64,000 nt of DNA from an uncultured Bacteroidia bacterium (GTDB lineage: Bacteria; Bacteroidota; Bacteroidia; Bacteroidales; UBA932). A program made the translations under genes and the position numbers. The DNA lies in the NCBI GenBank assembly GCA_902801885.1, contig CADCJX010000009.1, positions 61,183-125,182 on the forward strand, written 5' to 3'. Of the stretch, positions 34,251 to 43,339 are shown in pieces (position 1 is the stretch's first letter; every line of letters begins with the position of its first letter). The notes beneath the pieces are model-generated. The model did no database searches and was not told the DNA's origin. It was given only the letters and a program-made list of their open reading frames with translations.

Positions 34251-35351
34251 CTATCTTTTCAATTCAAATACAAAATCATTGCAAGGAGACTTTTCCCGGG
34301 CATGTTCCTTGGTAACATCGGATATTCCGAAAAGAGGTGAGTATGTATGGACCTTGACGGTCTTGCCGTCCGGCTTGAACTCCAATATCCTCAACCATCC
34401 ATCGCCACCGTTGCCGCTCATTGCCCCATCAATCCCTTGCATGTTGAACATCATCTGGTAAACTTCATTACCGGCAGAATTCCGGTCTATCCTCCAGCCA
34501 TTGCCCGTCTGCATGTCTTTGCTGGCCTTTGCCACATGACCACAGATAACCATCCTTATGTTAGGAGTGTCCTTGATCAGATTGTCCCAGATAAATTGCC
34601 CGCCGTTCTCCTTCTGGTCATCAAGGAGCATCTTGTAAGTCTCGTTCATGACATACCCGGCAGGCATCCCTGCGCCGAGATATGAATGAGTCATGAAGAT
34701 TACGAACCAATCCTTGTACTCATCTCTCATGCACAACCCATGAACCCAGTCAAGCACTTCCTTTCTTGGCGCATATTCAGTAGTAACAATGAGTACATTC
34801 CCCAAGACAGGATCATGATACTCATAGGCCGAGTTCTCGAGAGTCATGACTCCGAGCCGGTTGAATGTTGTAGCCACAAGCCTTTCCCTGTTCTTCTCAT
34901 TGCGGGAAATAGGAAAGAATCGAGGATACTCAGTGATAGGACTTTCAGAACGAGTGTAGCCGTAATCGTGATTGCCGGGGCTTATGACGTAAGGCAAAAC
35001 ATTGTCCAGGCGGCTGAATATCCTTGAAACACCTTCCCACTGTTCCTCGCTCGGCAAGTTGCCGAAACGGGGGAAAGGAGGGGCTATACATGAATTCTGG
35101 TCAACCAGATCCCCGGTGCAGAGGACAGTCATGACATTGAGGTTCTTCCTGTTCTCTTTCACCCAAGAGACCATAAGATCGAATATCCCCTGATTGTAGT
35201 CGAACTTGATATAGCTCTGCGGATCAGGAAGGATAATGATTGAAGTAGAAGCAGGATCTTCAAGTTCGAATATGTCTGCTTTTTTCAGTTGTGAGAAAGC
35301 AGGGGCGGTCGCCAGGACGGCGGACGCCAGACTCAGGAATATCTTTCTCAT
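34251..35351 (-). CDS. secreted calcineurin-like metallophosphoesterase
   Basis: 366-residue secreted protein (signal peptide MRKIFLSLASAVLATAPAFS). Metal-binding motifs are LPDPQ (the usual DxH is changed to DPQ), LCTGDLVDQN, SPGNHDYG, MTHSYLG and ICGHVAK, typical of a binuclear calcineurin-like phosphoesterase. The target, perhaps a phosphodiester or phospho-sugar, is unknown. It lies tightly packed in the sialidase operon. Confidence 0.8.
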   Translation of the reverse strand: MRKIFLSLASAVLATAPAFSQLKKADIFELEDPASTSIIILPDPQSYIKFDYNQGIFDLMVSWVKENRKNLNVMTVLCTGDLVDQNSCIAPPFPRFGNLPSEEQWEGVSRIFSRLDNVLPYVISPGNHDYGYTRSESPITEYPRFFPISRNEKNRERLVATTFNRLGVMTLENSAYEYHDPVLGNVLIVTTEYAPRKEVLDWVHGLCMRDEYKDWFVIFMTHSYLGAGMPAGYVMNETYKMLLDDQKENGGQFIWDNLIKDTPNIRMVICGHVAKASKDMQTGNGWRIDRNSAGNEVYQMMFNMQGIDGAMSGNGGDGWLRILEFKPDGKTVKVHTYSPLFGISDVTKEHAREKSPCNDFVFELKR

Positions 35352-35356
35352 AAAGA

Positions 35357-36022
35357 TTAGAAAGGATATTCGTTGCAGAGATAGTGCTCGATAGGTTCGT
35401 CTTCCTCGATGTTGGAGAAGCGGCCTTTTGGAATAAGGAAATAGTTGTCTGTCTTGTCGTCGTTGACAGACGAAACCTCTCCGACAAGAGCGTCACCACC
35501 CTCGGCCCAGAAAGTATGGTAGAGGTAAGGTGTGTAACAAACGCTCTGGCCGGGCTTAAGCTTGATGGTCTCACCAGCCTTGAATACTTTTGACATACCG
35601 TCAACCTGGACATGGACATCGGTTGAATCGAGTTTGCTATCCTCAGTTGCATTCCAGAGCTTCATGCAGAGAAGCCCACCGCCACGGTTGATGATGTCTT
35701 CGGTCTTGAGGACATGGTAATGCTCGGGAGTCACCTGGCCGTCACGGACAACCATGATCTTCTCGCAATATACTTTCCCGCCTGGCTTTGCAATGTTTCC
35801 ATTGCGCAGGGTTATCAGGCTGAGGCCAATCTTCTCAAAGTCTCCCCAGCCGAAATCGGTTATGTCCCATCCGATTCCGTTTTCAAAAATTTCCAAGCAG
35901 CTTCCAGCCACTGCCTTCCAGTCTTCGGGTTTGAAAAAAGCCCAGTCGGGAAGCATGAAACGGTGCTTCTCCATCAGCGCCATGTTGTAGCGGATGTAGG
36001 CGTTTACTTCACTTCTTTTCAT
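35357..36022 (-). CDS. D-lyxose / D-mannose ketol-isomerase-like cupin
   Basis: 221-residue cytoplasmic cupin of the D-lyxose isomerase family, whose E. coli-type members interconvert D-lyxose/D-xylulose and D-mannose/D-fructose. The metal-binding pattern His101-x-His103, Glu108 and His169 (PEHYHVLKTED, YLYHTFWAE) is intact. It sits four bases after the GH33 sialidase and five before the phosphoesterase. In a sialidase locus this points to a released product that is a free aldose, such as mannose from Kdn, rather than only N-acetylmannosamine. Confidence 0.8.
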   Translation of the reverse strand: MKRSEVNAYIRYNMALMEKHRFMLPDWAFFKPEDWKAVAGSCLEIFENGIGWDITDFGWGDFEKIGLSLITLRNGNIAKPGGKVYCEKIMVVRDGQVTPEHYHVLKTEDIINRGGGLLCMKLWNATEDSKLDSTDVHVQVDGMSKVFKAGETIKLKPGQSVCYTPYLYHTFWAEGGDALVGEVSSVNDDKTDNYFLIPKGRFSNIEEDEPIEHYLCNEYPF

Positions 36023-36026
36023 TGTC

Positions 36027-37667
36027 TTAAAGCTTATTCAAGTCAATTACGTCACTGATCCTGATCTGCTGGTACACAAGGTTGGCTCCGCTGCCCTCGT
36101 AGATCACACCGATGTTCTCGTTGTCCACGGAGATCATGCAGGAATAACCAGCCCCCTGTCCTTCGTCGACTTCAAGCACTGCCGGCCACGTCATACCCTC
36201 GTCAAGACTGCAGCGGATCGAATGATGGACCCTCTTGTCAGGATCGTTAGGGTTGAAGAAGAACAGCAGTTCTTTCTCGCTGCCATCAGCCTTTTTGTAC
36301 ATGTGTTTCAAGATCGAAGCCTGGCAGGTGGGTTCTGTCAGGACATGGCCCGAAGTGGGATGGACCTCCCAGGTCTGTCCGAGGTCCCTTGTAACAGCGA
36401 CCAAACGGCCGTTTTCCTCATGGTTCCCACGGTTCTTGCTTGAACGCATGTTCAGCATTATGGAGCCATCAGCCAGCTGTACACACATGCTTTCATTGGA
36501 ATGTACGGCCGGATCGGCAAAGGCGGGTTTTCCGGACTGCCAGGTCTTGCCGCCGTCCTTGCTGAAAATAAGGGTGGAGAATGCACTCGCATCCTCGCGC
36601 CTTCCTTGCGCAGGGAAAACCAAGGTCCCGTCCTCCAGGGTGATTCCGGCCCCAGGCCCGTTGATAGTGAGGCAATACTTCTCGGGCTTGACCTGACGGG
36701 TATAATTCATGGGTTCACTCCAGGTCAGGCCGTCGTCCGTACTCTTAACGAGCATCCACTGGGAACTCTGCTTCACATCGTAACCCGGATGGGTACCGTT
36801 CTTGCGCCACTGATGGTTCCAGGCAGTCGAGTCCTCAGTAAGGCCCTCGATCCATTTACCTGTCTTCTCATCGATGACACCATGCATCCAACATGCGGAA
36901 ATGTAGATATCACCTGTGTTCTCATCTACCAGGATGCAGGGATCGCTTACTCCGTTGTATTTCTGAGGAAGCCCTCCCCATTCCCCCATGTCCATCGCCA
37001 CCATCATTTCAGACCAGGTCTTACCACCATCCGTGCTTCGGTTATAGCAGATGTCAATATCGCCTTGAAGGTCGCGGTCACGGTCGCGTCGGGCATCATA
37101 GATTACCAGGATAGTGCCTTTGGGAGTGATGGCAAGGCCAGGAATACGGCAGTTGTCGACACCGTCCTGGTACCTTTGGCGGAGTGCGATCGCCGTCCTC
37201 AGGACTGGAGCTCCGGAGCAGTCCGGAACCACCTTACCGTCAGATGTGAGCAACTTAACCCCCTTCAGGGTGATTTTGTTGTCCAAATCCACCTTGTCAG
37301 CAGTCCCGAGGCCGATGGCAAGATCAGCCACCGGCCCTTCTATCGGAACCGCTAAAGCAAGTTTGACAGTCTTCTCATGAGCGTCGGTCATCAGATCCGC
37401 CTCCGCAATGGACTCGTCTCCTGATAGGACAGCCACCTTACGCACATCTCCCAACCCCGCGGTAGCGGCGAGATCCACTTCCACGGCTTTCAAGGAATAT
37501 TGAAACCCTTCGGGAGCTGCGATTTCAACCGAGGCTATCCTGTTCATGTCCTTCAGGGCAAGGACAGGGACATTTGGCACATTGACTGTCGAAGTCAACG
37601 TCTTGCTCTCCCGCACGCAACCTGCCCCAAGGGAGAGAATCAGGGCGAATGTCAATAACTTTCTCAT
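36027..37667 (-). CDS. GH33 exo-alpha-sialidase, lipoprotein
   Basis: 546-residue lipoprotein (lipobox GAGC, Cys17). Residues 25-155 form the N-terminal BNR-associated beta domain. The catalytic propeller starts at CRIPGLAITPKGTILVIYDA (RIP Arg174, acid Asp191) and has Asp boxes STDGGKTW, STDDGLTW, SKDGGKTW, TRDLGQTW and SLDEGMTW. HSNESM is a candidate nucleophile Glu region and AGYSCM a candidate Tyr. It would release terminal sialic acids at the cell surface. I chose ATG 37667, since a longer frame runs into susD and lacks the signal. It lies 13 bases after susD. Confidence 0.9.
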   Translation of the reverse strand: MRKLLTFALILSLGAGCVRESKTLTSTVNVPNVPVLALKDMNRIASVEIAAPEGFQYSLKAVEVDLAATAGLGDVRKVAVLSGDESIAEADLMTDAHEKTVKLALAVPIEGPVADLAIGLGTADKVDLDNKITLKGVKLLTSDGKVVPDCSGAPVLRTAIALRQRYQDGVDNCRIPGLAITPKGTILVIYDARRDRDRDLQGDIDICYNRSTDGGKTWSEMMVAMDMGEWGGLPQKYNGVSDPCILVDENTGDIYISACWMHGVIDEKTGKWIEGLTEDSTAWNHQWRKNGTHPGYDVKQSSQWMLVKSTDDGLTWSEPMNYTRQVKPEKYCLTINGPGAGITLEDGTLVFPAQGRREDASAFSTLIFSKDGGKTWQSGKPAFADPAVHSNESMCVQLADGSIMLNMRSSKNRGNHEENGRLVAVTRDLGQTWEVHPTSGHVLTEPTCQASILKHMYKKADGSEKELLFFFNPNDPDKRVHHSIRCSLDEGMTWPAVLEVDEGQGAGYSCMISVDNENIGVIYEGSGANLVYQQIRISDVIDLNKL

Positions 37668-37680
37668 GAGAAAACAACCG

Positions 37681-39162
37681 TTATCTATATCCTTCTGTCT
37701 GTGTGATATTAGGATTTGAGTTGATACAAGCCTGTGCGACTGGCCACAGGGTAACATTAAGCTCTCCTTGCCTTCCTACCAGAGTCGAAATCCTTGAGAA
37801 TTCCTTGTTCATTCGAAGGATGACCCACCAAGCCTTTGACTCCGCGACAAACTCCTTGAGAGATTCGTCAATGATTGCTTCATCAATTTCATCTTTCCCT
37901 GTGAGAGCGTAATAGTTATCAACTTTGTATGCCCTCTTCGCAACCACATTAAGAGCTCTTACTGCCTCTGAAGCATTGCCAAGTGCATTTTCCACTTCTG
38001 CCTTGAGAAGATATGCTTCAGCCAATCTGTACATTGGTACATCATGGTCGAAAATCCTAGTCCCATTAACTACCGTTCCTGCGAACTTGACTATTTCTGT
38101 CTCATAATGTAACCCTGAAAGATACGCATTATCTCTGAAATCCCTTGCAGAAACAGCAGTCCTTGTGTCTTTAGAATCTGATGCAAGGAAATCATAATAA
38201 TCAGGAGTAATTATGATGTACATCGCATGTGATCCACATATTATGATGTCTTGGTAATCCTTAAGGGTTCCAGAGGCTTCAGCAGCAGGGGCAAGATATA
38301 TTGAAAAAGTGTTCGGGTATTTCCCAGCAAAAACATTTTCATTGTTTATGTATGGGATAGTCCATATAGACTCAGGACTAGAAGCTCCTTCTTTTGTGAA
38401 TGCATCGGCAAACGAGTTTGTCAATGAATAACCTGCTGAGAGAACTGAATTAATTGCAGATTGAGCAGTTTGAAGTGCAGAAGGGCCACCTCCAAGACGC
38501 TTTGCTTTCCACAAATAAAAATCAGTCTTGAGCATTTTTATGGCAGCAGGCGACGCTTTATGAAGTGACTTGGAAGAGGCTGGCATCAATTCTTCTGCTG
38601 AAAGGATGTCTGATTCAACCTGATCGTATACCAAGGAAGCTTTCTCGCGATAAGGATACATGTCATCCTGACCATCAGACTCGATTCCCTGTGTTAGCAG
38701 TGGACAGTCTCCGAAGACACGTACCAGTTCATAATAACAGAAAGCCCTTATGAAATACGCATTTGCAAGTACTTCATTCTTAGCTTCTTCCGTCCTATAC
38801 GAGACAGATGGTGCATGCTTGATAATAAGATTGGCAGAGTTGATCACCTGATAGATTGATGACCAGTTACACCCAGTATAAGAATAGACTATCTCATTTT
38901 TCCCAATATTGTTGTAGAAAGCATCATTTACTGGACCACTCTTGTACAAATTAGTCCTAAGCTCTCCATAGACGTTCAAAAATTCTGAAAACGCACCGCG
39001 AAAAAGAGAGTACATTCCATTTACAGCCCCGGTAGCATCACTTTCCTCATGCCACATGCCAACAGAAGTTATTTGACTCGGCTGACTAACATTGAGATCG
39101 TCAAAACACGAAGAGACAGTAAGGCAACTTACTATGAGTATCGGTAATAATCTTAGTTTCAT
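37681..39162 (-). CDS. SusD/RagB-family surface glycan-binding lipoprotein
   Basis: 493-residue outer-membrane lipoprotein (MKLRLLPILIVSCLTVSSC, Cys19) that caps the SusC channel and binds the oligosaccharide. The family features are the N-terminal FDDLNVSQPSQ, an IRAFCYYELVRVFGD TPR segment and the C-terminal LNVTLWPVAQACINSNPNI. It is 23 bases after susC. It is visibly more AT-rich than the flanking genes, as is susC. Confidence 0.92.
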   Translation of the reverse strand: MKLRLLPILIVSCLTVSSCFDDLNVSQPSQITSVGMWHEESDATGAVNGMYSLFRGAFSEFLNVYGELRTNLYKSGPVNDAFYNNIGKNEIVYSYTGCNWSSIYQVINSANLIIKHAPSVSYRTEEAKNEVLANAYFIRAFCYYELVRVFGDCPLLTQGIESDGQDDMYPYREKASLVYDQVESDILSAEELMPASSKSLHKASPAAIKMLKTDFYLWKAKRLGGGPSALQTAQSAINSVLSAGYSLTNSFADAFTKEGASSPESIWTIPYINNENVFAGKYPNTFSIYLAPAAEASGTLKDYQDIIICGSHAMYIIITPDYYDFLASDSKDTRTAVSARDFRDNAYLSGLHYETEIVKFAGTVVNGTRIFDHDVPMYRLAEAYLLKAEVENALGNASEAVRALNVVAKRAYKVDNYYALTGKDEIDEAIIDESLKEFVAESKAWWVILRMNKEFSRISTLVGRQGELNVTLWPVAQACINSNPNITQTEGYR

Positions 39163-39185
39163 AATCTTGAATATTAATGAGTCGA

Positions 39186-42100
39186 CTAGAAAATTATCCT
39201 ACAACTTAGAGAGATCTTCCTAATAGGAGGATAGGTATAGAATGACGCACTATACGTCGAGCTTGCACCAAGTTCTGGGGAGATACCAATCACATCCGTG
39301 AAATAGTGCAGGTTGTTTCCTGCCAGAGTGAATGTAACACCATCAATCTTGGATTTTTGCAGAATCTTGCTGGGGAGGGAGTATGCCAATGATACTTCAC
39401 GGAGGCAGAGAAAGTCCGCCTTCTGAACAAACACATTGGAATTGTCTCTAAAGTTTTTGTTCAGATTATCAGAATCATTCCCTGAATATCTTGCATATTT
39501 TGCAGTAGTAGGATCATCCCCTACATTCCAACATTTCAGGATTTCCCTTGGAAGAGAGGTATTTCCTCCCATGAAGTTACACATCTGGCGTTGCAGATAT
39601 CCATTGGAGATCGAATGGCCAAGAGCATAATCCAAATAGACATTAAACGTGAAGTTCTTGAATGTAACGGTGTTATTAAGGCCTCCTGTTGTAGTTGGAA
39701 TCGTGTTTCCAAGCAAAAACATATCTTTACCATTAATGATATCATCACCGTTCAGATCCTTCCATTCATAGTCTCCTATGGTCTTTTTTCCCTTACCCAT
39801 GCTAGTCTTGGTCGTCCAATCCCAACCCTTCGAACTATTATCATAATGGGCATTTTCTGCCTGCTCTTTGGTTGTAATGATATAATCAGTCATATAGCCA
39901 TAAATGCGGCCAAGGGGTTCACCTTCAGCTGTTCCACCGAACTCATAATTACTTCCGTCTTTCATTGTTACGGTGTAACCGCCTTGACGATTCTTCTCAC
40001 GACCATTCTCTGGAAGTTTGAGAACTAGATTCTTAACATAACTTAGAGTGAATTTAGTTTCCCATGAAAAATCTCTCTTATTGATGTTCCTAGTAGTTAT
40101 GTCAAGATCGAATCCCCGAAAACGGACAGTTCCATTGTTAGTAAGTACGGCACTGTAGCCGGAAGTATTAGGCAACGTCTTGGATGTTATTAGGTTATCG
40201 GTAATCTTGTTGAAATAGTCGAACCCTAAGATTATCCTGTTGTTTGCAAGACCTAAATCAAAACCAAGATCAAGTTGTGTGGATGTCTCCCATGCAAGAG
40301 CCTGATTGGCCATTTCAGAGGAATACAAAGCGACCTGAGACTCGTAAGGAGTAGTGACAGCAAACAAACCAAGTGCATCGTAATAACCGACCGAGTTGTT
40401 TCCGGTTTGACCATAACTCACTCTCCATTTAAGATTACTTATGAATCTAAGATTATCCATGAACGGCTCGTCACTCATGATCCATCCTGCTGAAAGGCCA
40501 GGGAAAAATCCCCATCGATAACCTTCAACGAATCTTGACGACCCATCTTCACGGAATGTCAGAGTCAACATGTATTTCTTCATGTAATCATAATTCAGAC
40601 GCCCGAAGAAACCTATGTTGACATCCAGATTCTTAGTAGATGTTGCCACACTCGGTGTGGGTCCACCATTAAGAGTCGTTATTTTATCAGAACTGTGACC
40701 TTGGCTGGCAGCTTGCAGATACTTATAATTATAATTTTGGTATGAATAACCAACCATAGCACTCAAATAATGCTTCTGAGCAAAAGTATTAGTATAACTA
40801 GTATATATCTCTAACTTTTTCCTTTGCTCAGAGGTTAGATAAGACGTAGCTGTCCTTGTTCCATTGAGTGGATCTGCTTTGTGGAAAGAGTCCTGCTCCC
40901 TAGAAGAAAGGAACAAAGAACCCGTACCGACTACTTTCCACCCTTTAAGTATCTCCCATTCAATTGATCCATTTAGTCCTGTTCTGTTGTATTTAGTCTC
41001 ATTTGTATTGAAATAAGAATAGAAAAGTGGATTAGGAGAAGATGCATTAGGTCCAGGTGTTGGTGTTCCTTCCCAGGTTCCAGCAGCCCAATACCTTCTC
41101 TGAGTAGGAGGTGTCATCAATCCCCTTGTGATCGCTTGATATTGATTGGCATATTCACTTGAATTAGTCTGACTATAATCTAAGCCCCCTGTGAAGATAA
41201 GGTTATCTCTTAGCTTTGTAGTCGCATTCATACGAGCATTAAAACGATCGTAACCAGTTCCTACACCTACTCCGGAATCCTTTAGGTAACCAATGCTACT
41301 CACATAATTTGTCCTTTCGGTACCACCTTCTACTCCTACATAATAGTTTCTCCACCACGCGCTTCGGAAACTCTCTTTGGCCCAGTCATTATCTTCGAAA
41401 ACAAGTGTTTTGGATGGATCAAGTGGATCCGGGCAGGATGACCATCCTTCAGGAACGGCCTCGCCAGGGTTAAGATACCTCGTAGAGAACTTAGACGTCT
41501 CGCTGTTACCTGAACTGAATGCATTTCCATCAGCAGTAAGCTGATTGGAATAAGCCACAGTGGCAAGACGATCGCGGGCAAGTGCAACTGTTTCGGCCGC
41601 ATTGAGGTATTTGATCATCCTTTCCACATTTTCATTTGCAACAGATGTTTCAAAAGTAACCTTGGGAGCAGAAACAGATCCTTTTCTCGTAGTAATGAGC
41701 ACAACACCATTGGATGCCCTAGATCCATAAATTGCTGATGATGCGGCGTCTTTGAGTACTTCTATTGACTCGATATCATTGGGATTGATACCAGCTAAGG
41801 ATCTTTCAACTCCATCAACAAGGACAAGAGGATCACTGCCTTGACTAATGGAAGATCCACCACGGATGATAAAGGAGGCTTCTGAACCTGGAGTGTTGTT
41901 TGCATTATACACTCGTAAACCTGCAACTTTACCTTTCAATCCTTCGCCAACGGTGTTGATCGGCACATTCTTTAGAGTCTCTCCTCCAATACGACTAATA
42001 GCAGATGTAACAGTACGTTTAGACTGCGTACCGTATCCAACTACCACCGTCTCGTCAAGGAAGAAATCCTTGTCAGTCTGGAGAGTTACATTGATTACAT

Positions 42101-42365
42101 TCCGCTCTCCGACCACTGCGGTTGCATCCGTGTAGCCGATTAGGGAGAAGACGAGAGTCTGGTCCTGACGGGCATTGATGGAATAAGATCCATCGTCACC
42201 GGTCATGGTGTTCTCGGTACTGCCTTGAACATAGACGATGACACCCCGTAGAGGCGCTCCGGTACCATCCGACACTTTGCCGGTAATACCTCGCGTCTGG
42301 GCGATAATGCTGATCGGAAGCAGCATCATCACGGCAAACGCAGCCAGATGTTTGATAAGTTTCAT
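39186..42365 (-). CDS. SusC/RagA-family TonB-dependent transporter
   Basis: 1059-residue outer-membrane channel that imports glycan fragments using TonB energy. In order: signal peptide (to about 22), carboxypeptidase-regulatory-like domain (28-95), TonB-box region with DETVVVGYGTQ, plug (about 115-225; DPLVLVDGVERSLAGINPND, IEVLKDAASSAIYGSRASNG), and a 22-strand barrel ending in the aromatic RIIF. It pairs with the SusD that follows. The substrate is inferred from neighbours to be a sialylated glycan or related nonulosonic acid. Base composition is low in GC: one 60-base line at 40741 has 18 G/C, against 37 at 48601. Confidence 0.95.
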   Translation of the reverse strand: MKLIKHLAAFAVMMLLPISIIAQTRGITGKVSDGTGAPLRGVIVYVQGSTENTMTGDDGSYSINARQDQTLVFSLIGYTDATAVVGERNVINVTLQTDKDFFLDETVVVGYGTQSKRTVTSAISRIGGETLKNVPINTVGEGLKGKVAGLRVYNANNTPGSEASFIIRGGSSISQGSDPLVLVDGVERSLAGINPNDIESIEVLKDAASSAIYGSRASNGVVLITTRKGSVSAPKVTFETSVANENVERMIKYLNAAETVALARDRLATVAYSNQLTADGNAFSSGNSETSKFSTRYLNPGEAVPEGWSSCPDPLDPSKTLVFEDNDWAKESFRSAWWRNYYVGVEGGTERTNYVSSIGYLKDSGVGVGTGYDRFNARMNATTKLRDNLIFTGGLDYSQTNSSEYANQYQAITRGLMTPPTQRRYWAAGTWEGTPTPGPNASSPNPLFYSYFNTNETKYNRTGLNGSIEWEILKGWKVVGTGSLFLSSREQDSFHKADPLNGTRTATSYLTSEQRKKLEIYTSYTNTFAQKHYLSAMVGYSYQNYNYKYLQAASQGHSSDKITTLNGGPTPSVATSTKNLDVNIGFFGRLNYDYMKKYMLTLTFREDGSSRFVEGYRWGFFPGLSAGWIMSDEPFMDNLRFISNLKWRVSYGQTGNNSVGYYDALGLFAVTTPYESQVALYSSEMANQALAWETSTQLDLGFDLGLANNRIILGFDYFNKITDNLITSKTLPNTSGYSAVLTNNGTVRFRGFDLDITTRNINKRDFSWETKFTLSYVKNLVLKLPENGREKNRQGGYTVTMKDGSNYEFGGTAEGEPLGRIYGYMTDYIITTKEQAENAHYDNSSKGWDWTTKTSMGKGKKTIGDYEWKDLNGDDIINGKDMFLLGNTIPTTTGGLNNTVTFKNFTFNVYLDYALGHSISNGYLQRQMCNFMGGNTSLPREILKCWNVGDDPTTAKYARYSGNDSDNLNKNFRDNSNVFVQKADFLCLREVSLAYSLPSKILQKSKIDGVTFTLAGNNLHYFTDVIGISPELGASSTYSASFYTYPPIRKISLSCRIIF

Positions 42366-42398
42366 AATTATGGGGTTTGATTGTTGATTCTTTTATTT

Positions 42399-43316
42399 CT
42401 AAACGAAGTCGAAGAAAAGGGTTTTCCTTAGATCTGCTTCCATGCTGGCGAGCTCTTCGTCCGAGACCGGAGTGACTGGGCGACGGCACTGTCCACAATC
42501 CACGCCTGCGAGTTTCATGAAGGCCTTGCCTGCCCTGACTCCGCCTCCATGGGCGATCAGCACATCCACGATTTTGACAGCCTCATACTGCCACTTCCTG
42601 GCCTCGGCAAGATTGCCAGCCTGGAGAGCATCGATGACATTCTGGTAAATCCTGGGAACATAGTTGTAAGTACTGCCAACAGCTCCCTGGGCCCCGCAGA
42701 TGAGACCGGCGATCAGCATCTCATCATAGCCATTGAGTATGTTGAACTCTCCATCGCAAAGATTGATGATTTTCTGCATCTCGAAGAAGTCGTTGTGGGT
42801 GAACTTGACTCCTGCCAAGTTAGGCATCTCCTTCTTCCCTTCAACGAGAAACTCATCCACCGGGAGTTTTACTCCAGACATGCCCGGGAAATTGTAGAAA
42901 TAGAATGGCAATTCCGGAGCAGCTGCTGCAACAGGTTTAAGGAACATTACAAGATCGTGCACGGATGCAGGACGGAAGTAGTTGGGGGCTATGGATGCTA
43001 TGGCATCAGCACCTGCTTCAGCTGCATGAGCTGCAAGTTCCACACTGTCCTGCGCACAGTTGCTTCCCACGTGTACAATCACCTTGAAACGACCGGCGGC
43101 TTCGGCAACCCATGTCTCGGTAACAGCCTTCCTCTCCTGGACAGTAGTGGAGGCATATTCACCAGTAGAACCGCAGATGTACACTCCTGTCAAGCAGCCG
43201 AAACCGGCAATCTTATCTGCGTACTCTGCAATTTTCGGAAGGTTGATGCTCCCGTCTTCGTTCATGGGAGTGAAGGGGGCAGCGATCAGTCCTTTCAGAT
43301 AATAGTTTTTACTCAT
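42399..43316 (-). CDS. N-acetylneuraminate lyase-like aldolase (NanA/NanL type)
   Basis: 305-residue class I aldolase of the DapA/NanA superfamily, cleaving sialic acid to pyruvate and an aldose (ManNAc from Neu5Ac, mannose from Kdn). The carboxylate-binding loop is GSTGEYAS (49-56), the catalytic Tyr141 is in FYFYNFPGMSGVK, and the Schiff-base Lys171 is in LAGVKFTHNDF. The NFPGMSGVKL pattern fits the sialic-acid lyase branch better than DapA. ATG 43316 is preferred over an upstream start that overlaps the symporter stop. The product could be routed to the isomerase-like cupin encoded downstream. Confidence 0.85.
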   Translation of the reverse strand: MSKNYYLKGLIAAPFTPMNEDGSINLPKIAEYADKIAGFGCLTGVYICGSTGEYASTTVQERKAVTETWVAEAAGRFKVIVHVGSNCAQDSVELAAHAAEAGADAIASIAPNYFRPASVHDLVMFLKPVAAAAPELPFYFYNFPGMSGVKLPVDEFLVEGKKEMPNLAGVKFTHNDFFEMQKIINLCDGEFNILNGYDEMLIAGLICGAQGAVGSTYNYVPRIYQNVIDALQAGNLAEARKWQYEAVKIVDVLIAHGGGVRAGKAFMKLAGVDCGQCRRPVTPVSDEELASMEADLRKTLFFDFV

Positions 43317-43339
43317 GTTGTTATGTGTTAATGTTGAAT

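Noticed and set aside
37668-37757. N-terminal extension of the GH33 sialidase into susD
   Set aside because: The extension lacks a signal peptide and overlaps the susD C-terminus; the ATG at 37667 starts a perfect lipoprotein signal.
42399-43316. Dihydrodipicolinate synthase (DapA)
   Set aside because: Same superfamily, but the NFPGMSGVKL and GVKFTHNDF segments and the sialidase/symporter context fit the sialic-acid lyase branch.
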